Shown in pieces: positions 27,601 through 36,871 of a DNA stretch of 61,513 bases. The DNA lies in the NCBI GenBank assembly GCA_030692685.1, contig JAUXZO010000058.1:1-61513 (forward strand). The letters are read 5' to 3'. A program made the translations under genes and the position numbers. The notes beneath the pieces are model-generated. The model made no database searches, had not been told where the DNA came from, and was given only the letters and a program-made list of their open reading frames with translations. How positions within the stretch are numbered: position 1 is the first letter of the stretch; every line of letters starts with the position of its first letter. Source of the DNA: Acidovorax sp. GTDB taxonomy: Bacteria; Pseudomonadota; Gammaproteobacteria; Burkholderiales; Burkholderiaceae_C.

Positions 27601-28776
27601 TACTTCGCCCTCACGCCATCGGCCATCATGGCCGGTGCCAGCCTGGAGGCCCTGTTCCAAGCCGGTTGCATCAAGGCCTGGTTCATCGCCTACGCCAATT
27701 TGCTGATCAGCTGGAAGCCCTTCTACTTTGCGGCCAACATCGGCATCAGCATCGGTGCCTCGATCCGGGTGGACCTGCTGTTCAGCACGGTCACGCTGAC
27801 TTTCGAGCTCGGCGCCTCGTTGGAGATGTGGGGCACGCCCACCGGCGGCATCGTGCATGTGCACCTCTACATCATCTCCTTCAGCATCCCCTTTGGTGCA
27901 AACAGCCAGGTCGGCAAACTGCCCGCCCTGACGTGGGACGACTTCAGCACCCTCTTGCCGCAAGCTGACAAAGAGAGAGGCGCCAGCTCCGTGCCTCAGT
28001 TGATGAACCTGGCCGCCGTCGGCAGCCAGGCTTCAGCCAGCGCCACGCCCATCCCGCCGCGGGTGCTCGGCCTCAGCATCAACAGCGGCCTGTCGCGGCA
28101 GGACGACAGCGGCACTTGGCTGGTGCGCGCTGACGAACTGAGCTTCAGCAGCCAAAGTGCCGTGCCGCAAACCGGCCTGGTCTTCACCAAGGGCACGCCC
28201 ACGCTGGCAGCAGGGGCCGTGCCGCTCACCCCGCCGGCCAGCATCGCCATCCGGCCCATGGAAGTGGTCAGCGCCACCTCGGTGCACAGCATCAGCCTGT
28301 TTGATCTGGAGCTGAACCAGGAGCATGACTTGAGCGGCTGGACCCAAGCCCCACAAACCAGCAACCTGCCCGAGGCGATGTGGGGGGCACCGCTGGCCAA
28401 GGGGGCAACACCTGCCCCCAGCTCGGCCATGGTCAGCGGCCTGCCCACCGGCGTGCGCTTGTTTGCACCGCCGGCCAGCGTGGGTGCCAGCCCAGGCGCG
28501 ATGGACATGAACCAGCTGCTGGATCCCCTCGGCGGCGGCTTCCTGGCCATCCAGCCCGGCAGCCAGGCCGACCCCATCGCCGCACCGGTGGTCAACGCAC
28601 AGTCCATCCAGACCATTGCCGACACCTTGTCCAGCACGGCGGCCCAGAACGCCCAGACCTTGATGCTGGCGGCGCTGGCCGATCTGCAAGCCATGCCGCC
28701 CACCCATGACTTGCTGTCGCAACTGGCCGCCGAGGCGGGTCAGGCGTTTGCGCAAGCCCCCTTGTTGGCCGCTTGA
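24658..28776 (+). CDS. Very large DUF6603-type protein
   Basis: A 1372-residue protein with GGAGG before the start. Residues ~1-585 are repetitive beta-rich segments, then a Pro-Ala-Ser linker (~588-626), then a second long beta-rich part. The second part has the DUF6603-like core: MIAGVAAYAKV, GGPPAFFVTGFMGGFGYN, and amphipathic strands such as FYFAANIGISIGASI reminiscent of lipid-binding or barrel-like sheets. No signal peptide. The family has no established function. The size and amphipathic strands suggest a scaffold or pore-like assembly; that is inference. It sits between the peptidase and two further giant proteins with gaps of 15 bp each. Confidence 0.75.
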   Translation: MTLQDLQTTLLKLQSQGSLTVGSLTLAVPPMAEVLTQLPVDTSLALQGASLTLQGSGADQQLLIKTTLNWGLLQNLSSQFSVSVDATQPGGFIAAALFQLPPSTQLSLPGITWFQFSSFLLAGQSLPYALTRTGLIAAATMQVGATLKINGDSSQTAIPICIGTEPGGALALTLNTAAIDLPSINDILAALGPNGSAVQLPPGLNSLLNFSLQQLRVGMDPNALKVTELGVQIGNSAKVSSGWAIIPGYLNLQSYQIGLTVFDPFGTRQIGGLIATTATLGTVDIAVAAVHPASGGWDFRGAIGVNNPVPLGTLLIGLAQQFKVTLPDSLQKFTMRNFQFEFNTSTGLVTGQFELDFTVGSTPVALTVVASLTPVTQNQVTHYTPHVDGTLVIGGATFTVTIDGTPGATTFSARWSDTAQALSFGDIASAMGWHGMPALPENLDLALTDAEFIYNFSTGALALSAHSKHYGQLVFATLDTSTKNPTPAQRYYLLALDVPLNVALSDLPVVGDQLPANVKLGVKDLQIIVCSTALVADDVTALNQLLTGALKDTPLSTSTLGAGLTFATQLQLGTATQNIVIPLTGGSPSPAPAPSPSRAPTPAPSPAPAPSPAPAPSPAPAPAPAYQAGATWFNIEKPFGPVLFQRIGLQYQDGKLFFLLDAALNFSALSLACQGLGVGSALTAFSPQFHLDGIAVDFASGPITISGAMLNVPASALPKNVDFEYMGEVVIKVQPWMIAGVAAYAKVSDASSFFLFAQVSGAFGGPPAFFVTGFMGGFGYNSLLTLPAPDQVYQFPFVAGLDDPSIFGANPTPMSALSVLSGAGGKPPVVTPSVGDNWIAAGITFRSYEIILGHALLTVEFGNDLQIALLGLASTGFPQGSSDEAYAFIELQLEVLFKPSDGYFDITASLTPRSFLLTKDCHLTGGFAFCLWFGANEHAGDFVVTVGGYHPAFVKPSWYPQVLPVGFNWQVDSEVSIKGGAYFALTPSAIMAGASLEALFQAGCIKAWFIAYANLLISWKPFYFAANIGISIGASIRVDLLFSTVTLTFELGASLEMWGTPTGGIVHVHLYIISFSIPFGANSQVGKLPALTWDDFSTLLPQADKERGASSVPQLMNLAAVGSQASASATPIPPRVLGLSINSGLSRQDDSGTWLVRADELSFSSQSAVPQTGLVFTKGTPTLAAGAVPLTPPASIAIRPMEVVSATSVHSISLFDLELNQEHDLSGWTQAPQTSNLPEAMWGAPLAKGATPAPSSAMVSGLPTGVRLFAPPASVGASPGAMDMNQLLDPLGGGFLAIQPGSQADPIAAPVVNAQSIQTIADTLSSTAAQNAQTLMLAALADLQAMPPTHDLLSQLAAEAGQAFAQAPLLAA
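26421..26534 (+). repeat. Tandem Pro/Ala/Ser-coding repeat
   Basis: Short direct repeats of the unit GCACCGAGCCCGGCGCC and variants encode a PAPSPAPAPSP linker joining the two halves of the DUF6603 protein. Such repeats are prone to slippage, so linker length may vary between strains. This is not a CRISPR array: there are no spacers and it is in frame. Confidence 0.75.
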
Positions 28777-28791
28777 AGCCCAGAGGTCCCT

Positions 28792-31110
28792 ATGAGCACC
28801 CCCAGCACGACCCTGCCTGCCGGCGAGATCCAGTTCTACAACGACTTCGAGCCCGGGCTCAAAGACGGCACTTACCGCATCGACATCAGCCAGACGCTCA
28901 CCGCACCGGGCGCCAGCATCACGCCGGTGTCGCAGACCTTCACGGTGCAAGGGCCCCGTTTCGCGATTGACCCGGCCGACATCCACACTGTCTTCCCTCC
29001 CCTGGGCGCCACGGCGGCATTCGAAGACGTGCTACCCCACATCGTGCTCAACAAGCGGCTCTTGCCCTGGGAGCGCGACATTCCACAGCTCAGCGCACAA
29101 ACTCCGTGGATGGCCTTGCTGGTGCTCAGCGAAACCGAGGTGCAGCCGCCCCCGCCGCCGGTCAACACGGCCGCTAACGGCGCTCAAACACTGACCGTGG
29201 CGCAACTGCTGGCCACCGACCCGCAGGTGCGCAAACCCCAGCTGCCCGCAGCCACGTTGTCGGCCGTGGATCTGGCGCAGAGCTGCCAAGCCATCACCCT
29301 GAACAGCGCCCTGTTCGCCCAGCTCATGCCCACCGCGCGTGAGCTGGCCTATCTGGCCCACGCCCGCCAAGTCAACACCGGCAGCAAGGCGCCGATGGGC
29401 ATGAAGGACGAGGGCTGGTTCTCGGTAGTGGTGGCCAACCGCTTTCCGCAGGCCGGCACGGCCGCGGCGGCTTGCAAGAGCCTGGTGCATCTGGTGTCGC
29501 TGGAAGGCTTTGGCGATTTGCTGGGCGGCAACACCCCCCAGGCGCCCAGCCAGCCTCAGGTGCAGTTGGTGAGTCTGGCGAGTTGGACCTTCTCTTGCCT
29601 GGCCGACCCCGCCCAAACCTTTGCCGGCTTGGCCCAGAACCTGGCTTACGACCCAGCCCAGGGCAATGCCCTGCGCCCGGCCGACAGTCTGATGCTGCGC
29701 CTGCCGCTGCCCCAAAGCGGCAGCACCGACCCCACGGTGCTGGCCGTGCGCCAGCGCTTGGCCGACGGCTATGTGGCCCTGGGCTATCACGCCGCGTCGG
29801 GTGAAGACGGCTTTGCCTGGTACCGCGGGCCCTGCCCAGCGGTGGTGCCCAAGCCCGTGCCCGGCGCTCTGACCTTCGAGACCGCCGACGCCGCAACCAT
29901 CTACGACCCCAAGACCGGCGTCTTCGACCTGAGCCTGGCTGCCGCCTGGCAGGCCGGCCGCAGCCTGGCCCTGGCCGACGCGCCCTATGCGCAGGCCCTG
30001 CAACGCCTGCGCATCGCCGCCAATGCCACGCTGGACCATTTGAGCCACCCCAACAACACGGCCTGGCACCAGCAACTGGCCCAGTGCTTTGCCGGCGGCG
30101 GCGTGCACACGGTGGCGCATGCCAGCCGCACAGGGGCGCTGCCCGCCCTGGCACCCCGTGTGCGCCGCTCAGCCCTCAAGGCCCAAGCACGGAGCGACAC
30201 CCCCCGCCCCAGCCCTCACGCTCAGTTGCACGCCCTGCTGGCCCAAGACACGGTGCAAAGCGAGCTGCAAGCGCTGGTGCAAAGCAGTGACGATGCTCAG
30301 CTCGTGGCTAACTGGCTGGGCCAAACCCTGTTGCTGCGCCCCCTGCCTTTTGTGCACATGGTGCCTGATGCACGCATGCTGCCCAGCGAGTCGCTGCGTT
30401 TCTTCTACCTGGACCCTAACTGGCAATCCGCCCTGATGGATGGCGCCCTGAGTGTGGGCCTGGGCAGCTCGCGTGACAGCGCCGTGCAGGCCGCCCTGAC
30501 CCAAACGCTGCAGCAGATGGCGCAAGCCGCCGCCCTGACCTGGCACGCCCAATCGCTGGGGCAGACACCGCCGCCCGCCCCCACCGGCCCCAGCGCCGGC
30601 CTCTTGCTGCGCTCGCCCTTGGCCTCCGGCTGGCCCGGCCTGAGCATCACCGCCACCGCCCAAGGCGCGCCCGTGGCGTTGCTGCGCCTGGAGCATGTGG
30701 GCGCGGGCGTGATGATTGCCCTATTCAACGGCGTGCCCGACACCGTGCTGCTGACAGAGCCGCAAGAAGGCCTGGAATTTGGCGTCAACGACTTGGGCGA
30801 AATCAGCACACGCAGCCTGCCCAATCCACCTGCCATCGTCAACGGGCCGACTGTGCCGGTCTTCAACCCCGCTCAGCCTACCGCCTCATCGGTGGCTATT
30901 CGTGCCGGGGGCCTGCGGGTGTTGAACCTGGCCAGCGATCCCGCCTCGCCGTCGATCGTGCCCAGCCAGCCCGTCGACCTGATCGGCCTGCTGTCCAAGG
31001 CCTTGAACCGCCCGCCCGCCCAGTGGGGCGCCGCAGACTGTGCCGTGCAAATGGTCAAGGGGCCGCAGCAGCTGGTGTTCTCGCTGAACCCTCCGGCCAT
31101 CCCGACCTGA
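28792..31110 (+). CDS. Large conserved protein of unknown function (772 aa)
   Basis: A 772-residue protein preceded by AGAGG, 15 bp after the DUF6603 gene. The N-terminus has a beta-rich FEPGLKDGTYRIDISQTL segment, then VQGPRFAIDPADIHTVFPP and VLPHIVLNKRLLPWERD, then TPWMALLVLSETE. These give the impression of a conserved structural domain (compact beta sandwich followed by an extended helical and beta region). No catalytic motif, signal peptide or membrane segment is seen. I do not recognise a named family. Its strict position between DUF6603 and the 1211-residue protein suggests it is a subunit of the same assembly. Confidence 0.7.
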   Translation: MSTPSTTLPAGEIQFYNDFEPGLKDGTYRIDISQTLTAPGASITPVSQTFTVQGPRFAIDPADIHTVFPPLGATAAFEDVLPHIVLNKRLLPWERDIPQLSAQTPWMALLVLSETEVQPPPPPVNTAANGAQTLTVAQLLATDPQVRKPQLPAATLSAVDLAQSCQAITLNSALFAQLMPTARELAYLAHARQVNTGSKAPMGMKDEGWFSVVVANRFPQAGTAAAACKSLVHLVSLEGFGDLLGGNTPQAPSQPQVQLVSLASWTFSCLADPAQTFAGLAQNLAYDPAQGNALRPADSLMLRLPLPQSGSTDPTVLAVRQRLADGYVALGYHAASGEDGFAWYRGPCPAVVPKPVPGALTFETADAATIYDPKTGVFDLSLAAAWQAGRSLALADAPYAQALQRLRIAANATLDHLSHPNNTAWHQQLAQCFAGGGVHTVAHASRTGALPALAPRVRRSALKAQARSDTPRPSPHAQLHALLAQDTVQSELQALVQSSDDAQLVANWLGQTLLLRPLPFVHMVPDARMLPSESLRFFYLDPNWQSALMDGALSVGLGSSRDSAVQAALTQTLQQMAQAAALTWHAQSLGQTPPPAPTGPSAGLLLRSPLASGWPGLSITATAQGAPVALLRLEHVGAGVMIALFNGVPDTVLLTEPQEGLEFGVNDLGEISTRSLPNPPAIVNGPTVPVFNPAQPTASSVAIRAGGLRVLNLASDPASPSIVPSQPVDLIGLLSKALNRPPAQWGAADCAVQMVKGPQQLVFSLNPPAIPT

Positions 31111-31170
31111 AGCACGGCCCCAACGCCCAAACCGCCAGCGTCCCCAACCGAGTCCCAAAGAGGTCCCTCC

Positions 31171-34100
31171 ATGAGCAACCCCACGCCACTGCTGGTGCCC
31201 GTCGAGGTGCAGGCCATGGTGCTGAACAGCGCCTCGGTGAACTTTGTGCGCGCCCAGATGAACTATGGCCAGCTCAGCACCTGCCAAAGCCCGGAGCCCG
31301 CCCCGTTTCAAGAAGACCAGGTCGACTTCGCCACGCACTTGGAAAACCATGGCGTCTACCTGCGCTGGACCCTGCCACAAGCCCTGCGCCATGCCACGCA
31401 GAACAGCGCCGGTGGACTGGACTTCCCCTTCGTGCCCAACCGCTGGTTGGTGCTGCGCCTGTACTACCCCGCAGGCAGCACAGCCGCGCCGCAAATCGCC
31501 GCCTGGATGGTGCAAAGCGATGCGCTCAAAAGCAGCACCGGGGTGAACTACCTGGACCCCACCCAAGCCCAGTTCACGCCCACGCAGATGGGCCAGATGG
31601 TGGACATCACCGCCAGCCAACCGTGGGTGGAGCCGTCCAACCCCGACCCCTATTTCCTGCGAGCCGTGGCCGAGGCCAACCCCGCTTTTGCGGCCTACCA
31701 GCCCTTCAACCAGAACGTTTTTTCTATTCACGATCCGCTGCAGACCCTGGGCCTGGATGCGGGCACCCTGAGCTATTTCGTGCAGGGCTGGACCAGCGAC
31801 CCGAGCGCCGACGTGCTGGCCACCTGGCCCGGCACCACCCCGGGCGGTGATTTCGACAGCGCCCTCAAGGCCCTGGGCTGGGCGGCCTCGCCCCATGCCC
31901 AAGGCAGCCACAGCACGGTCTATCACGGCGCCGCTTTCGGCGTGAACTGGCAACCCCAGGGCAGCCCGCCGCCATCGCCCAAAGACCAGGCCAAACCGCA
32001 GCTGGCCCTGGGCAACACCAGCGTCGATGCGGTTGTGGCCTTTGCTGAGGCCGCCTTCAGCGCGCCAGGCGTCACGCCCCCGGCCGGTTTGACCGCTCAA
32101 CAGGCGGCCGATCTGCTGGAAGCCTTTCAGTACAACCTGCTGCCCCTGCTCGGCCAGCCGGGCGGCGAGCAACAGCTGGAACAGACGATTCGCAAGCAGT
32201 GGTTCGGCTCCATCGACGCCGGCTGCAGCTGGACCTTGGTGGACGCGCCGCAGGTCCCGGGCAGCCCACCGCCCGCGGCACTGAGTGCCAGCGAACAGGC
32301 CAAGGAAGCGGCGTGGTTAGCCGCCCTGAACCAAGCGCAAAGTCAGTTCGACAGCGCCCTGCGCAGCCTGATGGGCGTGCAGCGCCAGCTCTTCGAGTTG
32401 TGGTGGAAGCAGCAGGCCATGAACGCCGTGCTGATGCAAACGGGCCACTTCCCCTGGGCCACTAGCCCTACGCAGTTTGACGCGGCACTGGACCCCACCA
32501 ACGCCACCGGCTTGATTGCCCAGGCCCGTCAATGGGTGGCCCAACTGGCGACACTGGCCGCGCAAATTCCGCAAGCCACGGCCACCACGACCTTGGCTAC
32601 TGCCATCGCCAACTTCTCCGCCCAGCAGGGCCTGCCAACCACGCGCCTCTTGCAAGCGGTGGCAGCCCCGCGCTTCTGGCAAGCGGCGGAGCCGGTGCTG
32701 GTGCTGTCTGGCACCGCGCACCTGATGAAGATCGATAGCGACGCCCAGCTCAATTGCCGCTGGCCCAGCGAGCTGGTCACGGCGCTGAACATCAGCACCG
32801 GCAGCGGTGGCCCCAGCTTCACCTTGAGCAGCGCGCAGCTGGCCAGCACGCTGCCTACTTTCAACACCAGCAACCTGCCGGACACCACGCAAGCCCTGTT
32901 CGCCGAATTCTGCTTGCTGGACCCCAGCAACGCAGCGCTGGGCGCGCAGGCGGCAGGGCAACACCTGACCCCAACGCAGTTGGACGCCATGGCCGCCAGC
33001 CTCGCCGCGCCCAACCCCGCCAGCGGCACGCTGCCCGCGGTGCTGTCCGCCTACCCCTGGACACAGCCCTGGCAGCCGCTCTACCTGGACTGGGCCGTGG
33101 ACTGGTACCCCGTGCCTTTCACCGATGCCAATGGCCAAGCCAACTGGGCTTTTAATGGCAGCGACTACGACCTGGTGCCCGGTGTGAAGCCGCCCACCCC
33201 GGTCGCCCTGACGGGCCGCTGCGTGCTCACGCCTAAGCCCTCCTTCGAGTTCAAGGCCCGCATCGACCAGTTCATTGCCGACAACCCCGGCAGCGCAGCC
33301 ACACAGGCGCTACAGGCCATCGAAAACCTGGTGGGCACAGTGGACCAATGGGACTTCCTCAGCCAGGCCTTCAACGGCCTGAGCACCCAGCTGGCCTCCT
33401 GGGCGCCCGTGGCCACTTTGCTGCCCCCGGCCACGCCGCTGCCGGGCGGCGGCAGCTTGGCCAGCCTCTTGGGCGGCCAGGTGCAACACCCGCCGAACCC
33501 GCAGCTGGCCACACCGGGCCGGGTCGTACCGCCATCCACTTTCGAAGGCATGCGCGGTGGGCAGTTGCACTTCACGCGGCTCAGCATCGTCGATGTGTTC
33601 GGGCAGACCCTGGAGGTCATCACCGGCCAGACCGCCTCACAAACTCAGCTGCTCACGGCCGACGGCCTGCATGTCAGCGAGCCACTGCTGAGTGTGGACA
33701 CCGCCGGCCTGGCCCAACTGCCGCCGCGCCTCTTGCAGCCCGCGCGGCTGAACCTGCGCTTCACGCCGCCCAGCCCCGGCAGCACGGGCAGCAACCCGAT
33801 TGCCGGCTGGCTACTGGTCAATCACGTCGACGCGAGCTTGGCATGTTATGGCGTGGACGGCACGCTGTACGGAGAGCTCTCACCGGCCACCGACGCCAAG
33901 GGACAAGCCTTTGTGGCTTGGTGGCAGGCGCCCGATTCGCCCTATGCCGATCTGTCCAAGCTGCAGCAAGACCAGCCGCGCTTCGGTGGCCTGCTGGCCA
34001 CGCTGCAGGGCAACGGCCCTACGGCCTTGAGCGAGTTCTTGCAAAGCATCGATGAAACGATGTGGACCGTGAACCCGCTGGGCGACCGGGCCGATGGCTT

Positions 34101-34806
34101 CTTGAGCGTGCTGCTGGGCCGGCCCTTGGCCGTGGTGAGCGCCAGTATCGGCCTGGAGCTGCAAGCGCAGGCCTGGACCGACCCCGCCTGGCCTTACACC
34201 TTTACGAGCACGCCCCCGCAGCCCCGTTTTCTGAGCTACCAGTTCCCTGTGCAGCTGGGGGACCTGGCCGCGCGCAACGATGGCTTGCTGGGCTATTTTG
34301 TGGACCAGAACTTCGCGCAGTGCAATGTGCTGCACCTGCCCCAGGGGGCCAGCAGCGGCTATCTCAAAGCCCAGGGGCCGGGCAACTGGGTGTCGCTGGG
34401 CTTTGCCGCCCAGGGCCCCGGCCCCACGCATGACCTGACTCTGATCTTGGACCCGCGCGCCGCCCTGCATGCGCAGTGCGGCTTGCTGCCCGGCAAGGCA
34501 GTGAGCCTGCTGGCCAATTGGGTGGACCCCGCCCTCAAAGCCATGCGCGTGTGCCTGCGTGGCGGCCCGCTGCTAGCCAGCACAAGCCAGCTGATCCCAG
34601 TTGGCCAAAGCACCCCGGTGCCCGCCCTGCTGACGCCATGCCCCGCCGAGCGCAATGGCAGCTGGCAATGGCGCCAGATGCAAACCGACCACACTTGGCC
34701 CAGCACCGCACTGGGCCCGGTCGATGCCTTGGCCAGTTTCCCTGACAGCGCTCCGCTGCTGCGCGTGGGTGTCCTGCAACTCAGCGGGGGGTTGGAGACC
34801 GAATGA
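31171..34806 (+). CDS. Very large conserved protein of unknown function (1211 aa)
   Basis: A 1211-residue protein with AAAGAGG upstream; the ribosome-binding leader AGAGGTCCCT resembles that of the 772-residue gene. The N-terminus reads LVPVEVQAMVLN, then GVYLRWTLPQALRHA and VPNRWLVLRLYY. Later parts include helical stretches (about 300-440) and a beta-rich C-terminal third. No enzymatic motif, signal peptide or membrane helix. Unknown family. The arrangement of peptidase, DUF6603 protein, two giants and collar protein on one strand suggests a multi-component particle or secreted complex. Confidence 0.7.
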   Translation: MSNPTPLLVPVEVQAMVLNSASVNFVRAQMNYGQLSTCQSPEPAPFQEDQVDFATHLENHGVYLRWTLPQALRHATQNSAGGLDFPFVPNRWLVLRLYYPAGSTAAPQIAAWMVQSDALKSSTGVNYLDPTQAQFTPTQMGQMVDITASQPWVEPSNPDPYFLRAVAEANPAFAAYQPFNQNVFSIHDPLQTLGLDAGTLSYFVQGWTSDPSADVLATWPGTTPGGDFDSALKALGWAASPHAQGSHSTVYHGAAFGVNWQPQGSPPPSPKDQAKPQLALGNTSVDAVVAFAEAAFSAPGVTPPAGLTAQQAADLLEAFQYNLLPLLGQPGGEQQLEQTIRKQWFGSIDAGCSWTLVDAPQVPGSPPPAALSASEQAKEAAWLAALNQAQSQFDSALRSLMGVQRQLFELWWKQQAMNAVLMQTGHFPWATSPTQFDAALDPTNATGLIAQARQWVAQLATLAAQIPQATATTTLATAIANFSAQQGLPTTRLLQAVAAPRFWQAAEPVLVLSGTAHLMKIDSDAQLNCRWPSELVTALNISTGSGGPSFTLSSAQLASTLPTFNTSNLPDTTQALFAEFCLLDPSNAALGAQAAGQHLTPTQLDAMAASLAAPNPASGTLPAVLSAYPWTQPWQPLYLDWAVDWYPVPFTDANGQANWAFNGSDYDLVPGVKPPTPVALTGRCVLTPKPSFEFKARIDQFIADNPGSAATQALQAIENLVGTVDQWDFLSQAFNGLSTQLASWAPVATLLPPATPLPGGGSLASLLGGQVQHPPNPQLATPGRVVPPSTFEGMRGGQLHFTRLSIVDVFGQTLEVITGQTASQTQLLTADGLHVSEPLLSVDTAGLAQLPPRLLQPARLNLRFTPPSPGSTGSNPIAGWLLVNHVDASLACYGVDGTLYGELSPATDAKGQAFVAWWQAPDSPYADLSKLQQDQPRFGGLLATLQGNGPTALSEFLQSIDETMWTVNPLGDRADGFLSVLLGRPLAVVSASIGLELQAQAWTDPAWPYTFTSTPPQPRFLSYQFPVQLGDLAARNDGLLGYFVDQNFAQCNVLHLPQGASSGYLKAQGPGNWVSLGFAAQGPGPTHDLTLILDPRAALHAQCGLLPGKAVSLLANWVDPALKAMRVCLRGGPLLASTSQLIPVGQSTPVPALLTPCPAERNGSWQWRQMQTDHTWPSTALGPVDALASFPDSAPLLRVGVLQLSGGLETE

Positions 34807-34828
34807 GCGGCCTCCGAGAGAACACAAC

Positions 34829-35333
34829 ATGAAAACACTGACTCAGCACCTGGGCGCCAGCAGCACCTTGCTGGACTACAGTCTGGCCACCAGACCCACA
34901 CCGCTGCAGGTGAGCCCAGCGAGCAGCACCCCCTCGGTGGTCTTGCTGAACTTTGTGATCTCCTGCCCCGTCGCCGTGAGTGAGGTGAAGGTGCAACAAA
35001 TCGCCTTCAACCTGCCCGTTGGTGATCCCAGCGCGCCGCAGTCCCCCGACCTCACGGAGGCTGCCACGGGCGTCACCGCCTCGCTTCAGCAATGGCAAAG
35101 CCCAGCTCCAGTTCGGTGCCAACACGGTCATGGTGTTGAGCGGACATCAAGTGATTGCCGACGGCTCACCGGTCGCCCTGTTCTCGCCCACGCGCAACGT
35201 CTACTTGAACGGCCGCGATCACTTCAGTGGCTGCCGCCGTGGCTTTGAAGCGGCCGCGTATTGGATGAACGCTGGCTACCCAGCGGACAGCGACTTCAAC
35301 CTGGTCATCGTCTTCGGTAATCGCTTCAGCTGA
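34829..35333 (+). pseudogene. Frameshifted paralogue of the collar protein's N-terminal module
   Basis: From the ATG at 34829 the first ~88 residues closely parallel the N-terminus of the 35421 gene (both have STLLDY/TTLLDY, then PLQVSP, SCPVAV and NxPVGDPSAPQS). Near 35085-35100 the gene-like sequence moves to the +1 frame: NGKAQLQFGANTVMVLSGHQ, then YLNGRDHFSGCRRG, ending VIVFGNRFS at 35333. The second part is unlike the 35421 gene. Either one base was lost in a ~168-residue protein, or a deletion fused two parts. A sequencing error is also possible. Confidence 0.6.
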
Positions 35334-35420
35334 CCGTCCCCTTCGGGCTCGCAGGGTCAGGTATTGCACTGCACCGCCACTCACCGTAGTTCCTCTCCCA
35401 CTCAACCCAAAGGCACACGC

Positions 35421-36842
35421 ATGAAGATCCTCACCCAGTTCGCCGGCCCCAGCACCACCTTGCTGGACTACGCCTTGGCCACCGCCCCCGCACCGCTGCA
35501 GGTGAGCCCTCAATCCGGGCCGCCCTCGGTGGGCATGCTGACGTTCGTGTTGTCTTGCCCGGTTGCCGTGGGTGAAGCGAAGGTCTCGCAAATCAACTTC
35601 AACGTGCCGGTGGGAGACCCCAGCGCGCCGCAATCCACCGACCTCACCGAGACGGCCACCGGTATCACGGCCTCGGTCTCGTCTTCGGGCGCGGACGAGT
35701 GGCAGATCGGCCCCGGCGTGGCCTCCGGCAGCTTCGTGCTGAAGCCCTCGGCCAGTGGCACGGGTTTGATCGATGGACAGGGCATCACGGTGACGCTTGG
35801 CGGAATCGAGGTCAACCAGATCGTGGGAACGGCCACCCTGAGCATCGTGGAGATGGCCAGCAGCCAGCAAAACCCCCTGCAGCCGCGCAGCTGCGACATC
35901 CGAGTGGCCAAGTTTCCCTATGGCTTCTTCGCCGGTGACTTTGCCGCCAATGTGCCCATGGTGGAAAACGGCAATACGGTCACCCTGTCCTGGATCGGCA
36001 GCAGCGGCCCCAACTACACGCTGATGTGGGCCACTCAAACGCAAGATGTGTCCTCGGTGCGGCAGTGGATCTCACCGGGTCTGACCGACACCACTAGCTT
36101 CATCCTGGTGGTCACCGCCCAGCAAGGTGGGCAATCGGTGACGCTGCAATTTTCGTTGACCGTGGTGGTGGCCACCCCAGATATCACCGCCAAGAGCATC
36201 ACGGTACTGACCACCTCGACGCTCAAGGGAGCGGTCACGGCGCAAGCCGGCATGAATGTCAGCGGCGCGCCGATCACGGGTTATGGCACGGTCCCGGTGG
36301 GCACAGTGATCGCGTATGGTGGCGATGCCAGCACACAGGAGGTAACGCTGGCCAGCCAAGGCTGGTTGTTCTGCAACGGTTCGGCCGTGTCCCGCAGCAC
36401 CTATGCCAGCCTGTTCACGGCGGTAGGAACGGCCCATGGTGCGGGTGACGGCAGCAGCACCTTCAACCTGCCCGACTACCGCGGCCGCTTCCATCGCGGC
36501 ACCGACCACGGCGCTCATCGCGACCCGGACATCAGCGTCCGCACCGCCGCCAACCCCGGCGGCGCGGTGGGTGACAACACCGGCTCAGTGCAACCCAATG
36601 CCACGACCATGCCAGTCTACAACCCCTTCACCAACAACACCGCCGGCGCCCACACCCACACCATCCAGCACGTGCCCAATGACAACAGCAGCTACCGCAT
36701 CGCCGGCAGTTCGCTTTCGAAGTGGACGGACGATTCGGCCACCACGTCCAGCGCGGGCGACCACACCCACGCCATCAGCGGCGGCGACCATGAAACCCGG
36801 CCCATCAACGCCTATGTGGACTACCTGATCCGCTGCTTCTGA
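35421..36842 (+). CDS. Phage tail-collar domain protein
   Basis: A 473-residue protein started at 35421. Residues ~1-90 form the module shared with the broken gene upstream. Residues ~90-280 are beta-rich. The C-terminal ~180 residues are a phage tail-collar domain: GTVIAYGGD, GWLFCNGSAVSRSTYASLF, STFNLPDYRGRFHRGTD, an AHTHTI/DHTHAI histidine pair and a final VDYLIRCF. Collar domains sit at fibre tips and bind receptors or co-fold with trimeric fibres. No phage genes surround it, so it seems recruited for the cluster. It is the last gene before a hairpin. Confidence 0.85.
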   Translation: MKILTQFAGPSTTLLDYALATAPAPLQVSPQSGPPSVGMLTFVLSCPVAVGEAKVSQINFNVPVGDPSAPQSTDLTETATGITASVSSSGADEWQIGPGVASGSFVLKPSASGTGLIDGQGITVTLGGIEVNQIVGTATLSIVEMASSQQNPLQPRSCDIRVAKFPYGFFAGDFAANVPMVENGNTVTLSWIGSSGPNYTLMWATQTQDVSSVRQWISPGLTDTTSFILVVTAQQGGQSVTLQFSLTVVVATPDITAKSITVLTTSTLKGAVTAQAGMNVSGAPITGYGTVPVGTVIAYGGDASTQEVTLASQGWLFCNGSAVSRSTYASLFTAVGTAHGAGDGSSTFNLPDYRGRFHRGTDHGAHRDPDISVRTAANPGGAVGDNTGSVQPNATTMPVYNPFTNNTAGAHTHTIQHVPNDNSSYRIAGSSLSKWTDDSATTSSAGDHTHAISGGDHETRPINAYVDYLIRCF

Positions 36843-36871
36843 GCAACCCAGGTCAGCAAGGCCAGAGCAAA

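Noticed and set aside
26440..27963. 507-codon minus-strand ORF opposite the DUF6603 gene
   Set aside because: It is a mirror of GC-rich codon usage in a strongly supported plus-strand gene, and its translation has no domain character.
30886..32172. 428-codon minus-strand ORF spanning two giant genes
   Set aside because: It crosses the gap between two plus-strand genes and has a composition typical of antisense frames.
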